A stretch of 64,000 bases of DNA from Puccinia triticina (Eukaryota > Basidiomycota > Pucciniomycetes > Pucciniales > Pucciniaceae): contig NC_070568.1 of the NCBI RefSeq assembly GCF_026914185.1, forward strand, positions 4,174,001 through 4,238,000. Reading direction: 5' to 3'. Under the pieces are notes generated by a model, which had not been told where the DNA came from, searched no databases, and saw only the letters and a list, made by a program, of their open reading frames with translations. The position numbers and the translations under genes were made by a program. Of this stretch, positions 57,590-64,000 are shown piece after piece; within the stretch, counting starts at the first letter, position 1; each line of letters starts with the position of its first letter.

Positions 57590-58818
57590 TCATAACTTCT
57601 TGAGCCTTTTCGCAGCATCCTTGAGAATCGCCTTACGAGGTCGGCCACGTCCCGTTTTTGGACAGTTATCGTCGTCTTCCTCCTCCGCCGGTTCAGATTG
57701 GGGTTCATCCTCCACCCCATGTTCTTCTTTGAGAAATTCTTTGGGCGAGGCTTTTTGTTTGCCTTTAGAGTCCGATCCTCCTGCTTCAGGAGTCATTTGA
57801 ATGAAGGTTCGCTTCGCTGGAGACACAGATGGGCTTGGTGAATCCGACGGCGAGTCGGTGTTCCCTAGTTTCACTCTGAGATAACCAGTGAGTCGTCAGG
57901 GTCAAGATGGAGAGACGGCTGGAACTAACATGTTACGACCTCTACCGTGGATGCCGACCTTGATAGGAGACAAAGATCCGGAAGCGCGGCTTGGTTGGTG
58001 TCCGCTTGTTATACTACAATCGTTGACCTGTAAGAAATTTTTTTAGTTTGGCTACTTTGCTGGTGATCAAATTATCTTACAAGGACAATTGCGATTTTCT
58101 CCTCGGTATCAAAATCCACAAGGACGCCCGCGATCTTGCATTCTCGGCCAATGACGTAAAGCAAGTGCGTTTTAATGAAGTTTTTCGTGCCGGGGACGAC
58201 ATACTTGACTTTGAAAGTTTTGTGCCGGCGCTCCTGAAGAGACAGAGGTTAATTTATGTAACGGTGAGACGAAGATCAAGCTTACTTGGGCGTCCCAGTC
58301 GTTGTGTTCCATGATGACTTCCAATCGGCTATCGTTTCCAATGACAATTTCATCGCGTTTGATGACCAAGCCTAACCCGAGAATATTGGTTTTATTGATA
58401 AAATCAAATCCTTCATTGCCGACTTCGCGGATGCGTGAGACGGAGTGTTGGTTGTATGTTAAAATTGGGGTTTTGCCATTGTTGGTGGCAATCAATTTCC
58501 CTGACATGTAGTAAATGTTGTTCGGGAGGAGCAGGTTAGTAAGGGCCGTGTTTGTATTCAAAGTGACTTCAAAGTCCCAATGGGTAGAACCGTCCAGCCC
58601 GCCGCATTGAAAGAACGACTGAGTCGTCACATTTCCGTACTGATTTGCTCGGATATTCTCAGGGATTGACTGGACGAAACGTCAGGGTGAAGACAATTAT
58701 GTGAGCAAAGCAATAGTGGGAGAGGTACGGAGATTATCGATAATCAACAAACCTCTTCCAAAGGTTTGTATAGGCTAGTCGTGTGGACTGGGTGGTTGGG
58801 GGCCCTGTTTAATGCCAT
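57590..58818 (-). CDS. OB-fold-like / AT-hook protein carried by Helitron 2 (intact, five exons)
   Basis: Exons: 58753-58818, 58286-58669, 58081-58233, 57930-58027 and 57875-57590. All four introns are GT-AG (52-83 nt) and the total is 987 nt, 328 residues, with no stop. Residues about 23-150 look like a beta-rich fold (NNIYYMSGKLIATNNGKTPILTY ... GNDSRLEVIMEHNDW), and about 151-205 like a second strand-rich unit (KTFKVKYVVPGTKNF...ECKIAGVLVDFDTEEK). The tail is Ser/Pro-rich and acidic, ending in an AT-hook (GRGRPRKA) and a basic KRLKKL. I infer a nucleic-acid-binding OB-like protein; the AT-hook is seen directly. It lies upstream of RepHel in the same orientation, and a decayed paralogue lies downstream of it. 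Some Helitrons carry RPA-like single-strand-binding genes (established), but membership here is not shown. Confidence 0.7.
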
Positions 58819-60743
58819 TTTGCGCGGCGAAACTGATTGTAAAGTTTGGGGAGATTAAGTTTGGATAATTTGGATTACCGGTAGACAAAAGGTGATTGGA
58901 TGTTGAGTGTAACTGTTGGATTGAAGGTGGAAGTGATAGCAGTAGTTGAAGAGAAGTGGGAAATTGAATGAGTTAGTTTAAGAGCGCAGACAGGGGTTAT
59001 ATATAGTCGACGACACGGCGACCGTTCTTTAGGGAAATAATGCAAAATTGGCCCCGATTGGAGTGCCCGTTCAAGCGAAGAGCTCGAGTCTGTAAGCATG
59101 ATCGTTAGGCCCTCGTGAAACGAAGTGTGACTCGAGATAGTGAACCCTTTTTCTGAAACTTCGCGACACCGTTGAGATTTCAGCCAACGTTCACCTGCTG
59201 GGTTACCGTAAATATGGAGACGACCGTGGGTCCAGATGTTCGGCGTCTGAGTAGATGAAACGAGGAGGTTTTGATCCCCACGACGGGCTTGAAGAGGTCG
59301 GCAAGGCGAGAACACTCGCCAAATACTGGATTGTTAGACCCTGATCAATCGACGTGTGACTCAACTTGTTGAACCCTTTGCCTGAGAGTTGGCAACACCT
59401 TTGAGATTTCAGGCAACGTTCGCCGAGTTCGTCGCTGTAAATATGGAGATGACCGTGGCTCAAGAGATTTGGCGTCTGAGGAAATGAAACGTATAGGTCT
59501 TGACACGCACGACAGGCTTGAAGAGGGAGGCAAAGCCAAAACCTGCGCCAAGTACTCGCCGAATCAGGGGCAGATAGGCGTGAATGTTTATTCTGGTTGC
59601 GAGTATCGAGGATAAGGGGATGAATATTCCGGTTTGGGAGAAGGGTGTGACACGTACATCAACCCTCTGCGGTGGGGATAGGCCCATACCAGGCGGGAGA
59701 TAATTGGTATTCGGTTCAGTCCTGGGGGTGGAAAAAGTTGGGCTTCATAGGAGTTGTTGTGTAGTTAGCACGGAGGCTCGCGTCAGATGTCCAAATGGGG
59801 AAAGCATTAGGGTGTCCGCTGTATCGAGTTCTGGGAGAGCGTGGGCTAGCCAGGCTTGTGTGAACCCTTGCGGATCTCGGCTCAAGGGCACAGCATCCAT
59901 TTAAGGAGAGGTTGAATTCGGCGGGTTGTCTGGGATGGGCGAGTTTCCCCTGTTGCAAGTGCACAGGTTGAAATAAGTCCGTTCATACTTTAAACTTCAG
60001 AATTTTACTTTGAACATAAACTTCAGAATTTTACTTTGAACATTAGCTTGCGAGGCATTTGCCAACGGTTTATATATTTGATGAGCTGCTATGACATAAA
60101 TATTCGAAATGGCCAGTAGTATAACTTTGCAAAAAGATACGGTATTCGAGGAATCATCCGGCCGCACTTGCGGAAGGATATTTCCGGAGCTGTCGAGGCC
60201 GAAAAAAGTAGACACACTTGTGGAATCTTTTGGGTGCCAGATTTATCGACTCGTACGCTGTGCATTTGCCAGTAGTAGAACTTTACAATAAAAAGAGTAT
60301 TTGAGACAACCTCCGGCCGCACTTGCGGAGAGATTTTTCCGGGAGTCTCGAGGTTGAACGCATCAAAATAATTTTACTTTTATAAAAATTCACCCACCTT
60401 CAACCCCTTGCGATTGCAACAGGCGAGGTGGTTAAATCCGGCACCTTTTCATTCATGTTTCATGAATTGGGGAGCCAGTCCGAGTGCATTAATGTTCGGG
60501 GACTTAAAATAATTTTTTTGCGGCATCAAGTGAACCTACTTTTGCCAAGAAGGATAGAAAGAAATGCAAGGCAAAATGCCAAAACATGAAGCCTTTGGGG
60601 TTTCTTAAGAGAGGTGGGGGGAAACCCTTGATCTAAATTTACACGAAAGTGTGGATTTAATATACTTAGATGATCAGTCCTTTGGCTTTTAAGCAGTCTA
60701 GAATTATGAAAAGGTGAGTAATGTTCCCGATGAGGCCCCCAAT
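58819..60743. repeat. Helitron 2 5' side: tandem duplications, no gene
   Basis: A two-copy tandem repeat of about 240 bp (59090-59310 and 59326-59560; shared TGTGACTC...GAACCCTTT..CTGA, AAATATGGAGAYGACCGTGG and GGCTTGAAGAGG). Two 26-bp copies of AACTTCAGAATTTTACTTTG (59992-60045). A two-copy unit with CCGGCCGCACTTGCGGA (60100-60180 and 60255-60350), each holding a small CCGCACTTGCGG palindrome. 60530-60743 looks like the B element leader. Confidence 0.5.
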
Positions 60744-61706
60744 TGTGAGCCTGAGTCTCTATAGTGACAACAGGACACAAGAAATGGGGGGTCAATAGTT
60801 GGATTTCTTGGGATAAAGAAACTACAACTATAAGAGAAAAAGAGAAAGAGAGAGAGAAACTGAGCAGGAACAGGATAAAGAGAAGTACTAGGTTATTCTA
60901 GTGGGAATGCACATCCACTGGCAATGCTACTCTTCAGAAGAGTGCAGCTAATCTGTACTAGAAGTGCTACAGCTTCCTCTCAGGAGGGTATCTGGATTAG
61001 ATAAGTTTAATCCAGCCACAATTTTTTAGCTTCCTACTGGATAGTCAAGGTTCTTAAAGGGAAACCTGAGGGACAGCCCTGTAACCTAGATTTGAGGCAA
61101 AGGCCAAGTGATAATAAGGGACAGCCCTGTGATCAAGATAGAGGCAAAGGCCTGTGGATTTGGAGGGACAGCCCTGTGATCAAGAAGGAGGCAAAACCAG
61201 AAGAAAGAGCAGATCAAGCAAGACACAGAGTTGTACCTCTGAGATAAACAAGGTTCAGTGAAAGAGGTTACTTACTGTCAATATCCTAGGCGCCTGTGAC
61301 GGTAGGTATACTGGGAGTATAGTAGGCTCTTTGGTGGTGATCCTGGAGTTATCTGGGTGGTGGTTCTGGTATGCTGAAGTCTGTGGATCCTCCAGCTGCA
61401 TGGGGGATCCTGACTTCGAAAATTTTCAAAGTTGGATGACATAATCACACATGTACATGTGGTTGGGAGCACTCAGGCGCGACTACACGGCGCTGCTGCG
61501 CATGTGTGTCACAAACCACAAAATCTATGAAGGAGTAGAAATATTGTAAAGTGATCAGTGAACACTAGGGTCAAAATTGCATGAGAAATCAGAATCTGAA
61601 GTCAAGACAAGTTTAAACCTTAAGCATGAAAAGATATAAGAGATTTGAGGTAGAAATAATGATAAAGGCAGACTTTAGGTCAGCTGCGCTGACTCTAAGG
61701 CTGACA
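60744..61706 (-). repeat. 5' LTR of the B element
   Basis: 963 bp, same length as 42646-43608, with scattered mostly transition differences. Its minus-strand end at 60744 is followed by the putative primer-binding site. Confidence 0.88.
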
Positions 61707-61834
61707 GAAGGCAAGTGATCCGAATGATCCGATGACAAAGACAAAGACGATATGAGAGCCGAAATGCTCTGACGAGAAGACTTGGGTTGATCCATCGCGA
61801 AGGATCCGAGGTAGTGGTTTCGAGAAAAAAAAAG
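61707..61834 (-). pseudogene. Start of the gypsy C open frame (before the 19-kb insertion)
   Basis: ATG at 61793-61795 reads MDQPKSSRQSISALISSL...DHLP and runs into the GAAGG duplication. Joined to 42640 it continues in frame as SHPQISLDSCPNTLLPRAPQ, then a TGA and the protease. About 65 residues separate the start from the protease. Confidence 0.75.
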
Positions 61835-62140
61835 TGTAAGAGTCCGTTAGGACTCTTCACTGAGCAGACTGTGAATAGGCCAAAGCCAAAGCAAAGGTTC
61901 TAGGAACAACTTATGTTTATTATTACTAGCTCAGGAGAGAGGAATCAGCTCTCTCTGCTATGTACAATGGTGTTGATAAGGGAGAATGAAATAAGAGCTT
62001 ACCTAGCTCAGGAGAGAGGAATCAGCTCTCTCTGCTGAGCTAGGTGGGACGCGGGGAAGTGAGCGCTAAGTAGTCGTCCTCGTGGCTGATGTAATCCGAG
62101 TTGTGACAGTTGTGTGAACCACGGTGTCTGGGGATTCACA
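61835..62140 (-). repeat. 5' LTR of gypsy C
   Basis: Plus-strand TGTAAGAGTCC...GGGGATTCACA, 306 bp. Differs from the other LTR by about four substitutions (for example GGCCAAAGCC vs GGCCGAAGCC). Confidence 0.85.
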
Positions 62141-62611
62141 TCTATCTTCTGGATTTGTCTTCTTCTTGATCATAGGGCTGTCCCTCCAAATCTACTGGCC
62201 TTTGCCTCACTCTTGATCACAGGGCTGTCCCTTATTTTCATCTGGCCTTTGCCTCAAATCTAGGTTACAGGGCTGTCCCTCAGGTTTCCCTTTAAGAACC
62301 TTGACTATCCAGAAGGAAGCTAAACAATTGTGGCTGGATTAAACTTATCTAATCCAGATACCCTCCTGAGAGGAAGCTGTAGCACTTCTTAGCACAGATT
62401 AGCAGCACTCTTCTGAAGAGTAGCATTGCCAGTGGACGTGCATACCCACTAGAATAACCTAGTACTTCTCTTTATCCTGTTCCTGCTCAGTTTCTCTCTC
62501 TCTTTCTCTTTTTCTCTTATAGTTGTATTTTCTTTATCCCAAGAAATCCAACTATTGCCCCCCCATTCCTTGTGTCCTGCTGTCACTATAGATACTCAGG
62601 CTCACACTAGA

Positions 62612-63853
62612 GCTAATGATCAACCTTGCCCCGCTAATCTCCCCTGATCCATTGTGGATAACAGCTAAATTTAGCATTCAACCTTTGCGAAATAGCCTGC
62701 ACTCTGTTCAACCTCACTAAGCAACAAAAATAACTTATCCTTTCTCACTAGGGTGACTTAAATTAACAAGAAGTGACATGTGATGCTCCCTAGGAGATAG
62801 AGACAAGTATCAAAGAAATGCTTGGACCCTTAACCACATTGTTGAAAGTTTTGTTGCGTAGTTTTGCTTGATTTCTTTCTCCAACTCTCTTTTTCTTCTC
62901 CTAATCACCCACATCTCATATTTCCTATTTCCATTTTACCTTTGTAGAAAATGTAAAACAGATGTTTATACTGGATTGACTGCTGTCAAATAGGCATGGT
63001 TGCCTCATATTGATCCAACATGGAGAATCAATGGAAAGTATGTCATTTGTATTTCATGGATTTCCTGATTCTTTCTCAAATTTCTACAACTTTGCTCTTG
63101 TCATAAATTTTAGTTGATCAAAATATGTCTTGTCTTTCTGGAAAAAGAGATGCTTTGGGTACAACTCAAATTCTTTCCAATTATACTGTGCCTTCCCTCA
63201 TCTGCTCTTCTCTATAATCAATTTTATCTACCCACATTTGTTGGTAGGCACTTCAATTTCTACTTTATTTGTGCCTTGTGTTTTACACAAGATGATGTTA
63301 TGAGTAATACAATTTTGAATGTATTTAAAGTCTCCAGCTTGCTTAAATTTCAAGAACTGATGCTCATGGAGGGGCTTAGCAATAGCATGATATGCCAAAA
63401 ACTAAACAGTGTCCAGATTTGTTGGAGTTAGCCTTATATGATAGTCTTGCAGGGTTGACCAAGGTGAAACCCAAAATAAACCAATTCTGTGAAGATTTGA
63501 TCTGGGTAAAAATCATGGTGTTTGAGTCCAATACCAACATATTCTTCCCAAACATTTTAACTAATGGGCAGTCTGTCACTGGGGTAGCACCTCATGGATT
63601 ACCAATGACAAATCAGGAGCAAGGAGAGAAATTTAATTCCAGTTTGTCATCTGAAGGGGGGGGGGGGGGGGGGATGTCATTGTGGGTGATATTAGCTAGT
63701 AGGGGTTGAGCTGGAAAACTTTCCCTGAAATCTGCAGCGGCGTAGCCGCCTTGGCCTCTAGTGGTTCAAATATCATGAAATAAATGTTAGCCACACTTGA
63801 GATCCAGTGGCAGAAGCACCAAAAAACTACGCAATTAGGCAATATTTTGAGAC
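62612..63853. other. Flanking DNA without a recognised gene
   Basis: AT-rich. Short plus frames at 63114-63431 and 63392-63709 lack motifs. A run of about 19 G's lies at 63655-63673. An inverted single copy of the 180-bp repeat (…AGATCCAGTGGCAGAAGCACCAAAA...) lies at 63771-63853. Confidence 0.4.
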
Positions 63854-63856
63854 TAA

Positions 63857-64000
63857 GGCCCCGTTTGGCACTGATATAATTGTAAGTGATATAATTGCTG
63901 ATTAATTCAATAAAAAATACGAAATTCAACATAAAGCCTCCAAATTTTTTTTGTAGGCAACCTACAGTGCTGGTCTCTTCAACTGTGAGCCCAGAATCAA
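63857..64000. mobile_element. Harbinger MITE, left end only (runs off the window)
   Basis: TAA (63854-63856) followed by GGCCCCGTTTGGCACTGATATAAT, close to the terminal repeat of the MITE at 35312. The right end lies beyond 64000. Confidence 0.65.

Larger units (their letters stand above)
48056..60530 (-). mobile_element. Helitron 2, 3' end defined, 5' end approximate
   Basis: On the minus strand the element ends ...CTAG (48059-48056) followed by T (48055). A 9-bp-stem hairpin with GCAGCTGCG/CGCAGCCGC arms (48068-48089) lies about 10 nt before the CTAG. This is the standard Helitron 3' terminus (CTRR, nearby hairpin, insertion next to T). It carries RepHel, two OB-fold-like genes (one intact, one decayed) and a helicase-like fragment, all on the minus strand. 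The 5' TC end was not fixed; the native B leader resumes by about 60530. Confidence 0.75.
42646..61706 (-). mobile_element. B-family LTR element with two LTRs (19 kb including a Helitron)
   Basis: Two 963-bp LTRs (42646-43608 and 60744-61706), same orientation, with roughly a dozen differences by eye. The perfect target duplication GAAGG lies at 42641-42645 and 61707-61711. On the minus strand the 5' LTR end (...GGCTCACA) is followed by ATTGGGGGCCTCATCGGG, a primer-binding-site-like sequence similar to the tRNA-Pro type used by many retroelements, and the 3' LTR is preceded by GGTGGTAGGGAA, a polypurine tract. Native interior seems to be about 60530-60743 and 43609-45500 only (about 2 kb), so it is probably non-autonomous. 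The rest is nested DNA. Confidence 0.88.
38070..62140 (-). mobile_element. Ty3/gypsy retrotransposon C (minus), with nested insertions
   Basis: Two 306-bp LTRs (38070-38375 and 61835-62140) differ at only about four positions. The target duplication is TCTTT (38065-38069) / TCTAT (62141-62145), within LTR B0. Reading minus: 5' LTR 61835-62140, start codon 61793-61795, interruption by the 19-kb B element (42646-61706), then protease-RT-RNaseH-integrase-chromo-like region to about 39319, solo LTR E2, a polypurine tract (TATAGGGGGGGAGAC, about 38377-38391) and the 3' LTR. Without the insertions the element would be about 4.1 kb. No Gag is recognised. Confidence 0.88.
37565..62606 (+). mobile_element. 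Outer B-family LTR (copy B0), split by element C
   Basis: The left part 37565-38069 starts TGTCAGACTTAG; the right part 62141-62606 ends ...GATACTCAGGCTCACA. Together, minus one 5-bp duplication, they make 966 bp, matching the 963-bp B LTR. Perfect target duplication CTAGA lies at 37560-37564 and 62607-62611. It is therefore one solo LTR that later received a 24-kb insertion at its middle. Confidence 0.88.

Noticed and set aside
1..64000. Search for single-copy host genes (metabolic, secreted effector-like)
   Set aside because: No frame with a credible signal peptide plus splice structure or a housekeeping domain was found; the remaining frames are element-derived or too short to support.

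Overview
This is a eukaryotic, transposon-saturated window, most likely from a basidiomycete rust fungus (Pucciniales; inference from the element families, the short 50-70 nt GT-AG introns and the style of repeat decay). I see no convincing conserved single-copy host gene. Almost every coding stretch belongs to a mobile element: Ty3/gypsy retrotransposons, two Helitrons, PIF/Harbinger and hAT DNA transposons, their MITEs, and solo LTRs. Most of these copies carry stop codons.

Layout. 0-8.5 kb: an LTR-like remnant, a DDE_Tnp_4 (HARBI1-like) transposase pseudogene (679-1899, +), a decayed Helitron Rep/helicase (2058-5330, -) split by a solo LTR at 4696-5254, and a SANT/DUF6818-like pseudogene (6988-8427, -). 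8.5-12.7 kb: non-coding, with hairpins and a large inverted repeat. 12.76-27.6 kb: one Ty3/gypsy element ('A', +). Its 5' LTR is split by another LTR ('B1'), and its leader is split by an intact-looking PIF/Harbinger element (15559-18836) and by a block holding three tandem tRNA-like Pol III units. 27.6-37.5 kb: solo LTRs, palindromic minisatellites, a hAT-type MITE, a Harbinger MITE and a hAT transposase remnant split by an LTR.

37.565-62.606 kb is a nested stack that can be resolved base by base. A minus-oriented B-family LTR (TSD CTAGA) is split by gypsy element 'C' (38070-62140, TSD TCTTT/TCTAT). C is split near its 3' end by a solo LTR 'E2', and near its start codon by a 19-kb B-family element with two 963-bp LTRs (42646-61706, TSD GAAGG). 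That element carries a Helitron (3' end at 48056) with a nearly intact RepHel gene (52173-56804), an intact five-exon gene of OB-fold appearance (57590-58818), a degraded paralogue of it (49.57-50.67 kb) and a second helicase-like fragment (48272-48920). Removing the insertions restores reading frames exactly.

A recurring theme is that premature stops in unrelated elements are nearly all explicable as CGA-to-TGA or CAA-to-TAA, that is C-to-T changes. Both gypsy integrases have also lost a catalytic acidic residue by G-to-A. The one element with fully open genes and matching ends is the PIF/Harbinger transposon at 15.6-18.8 kb. Its terminal sequence is shared with two MITEs in the same window.
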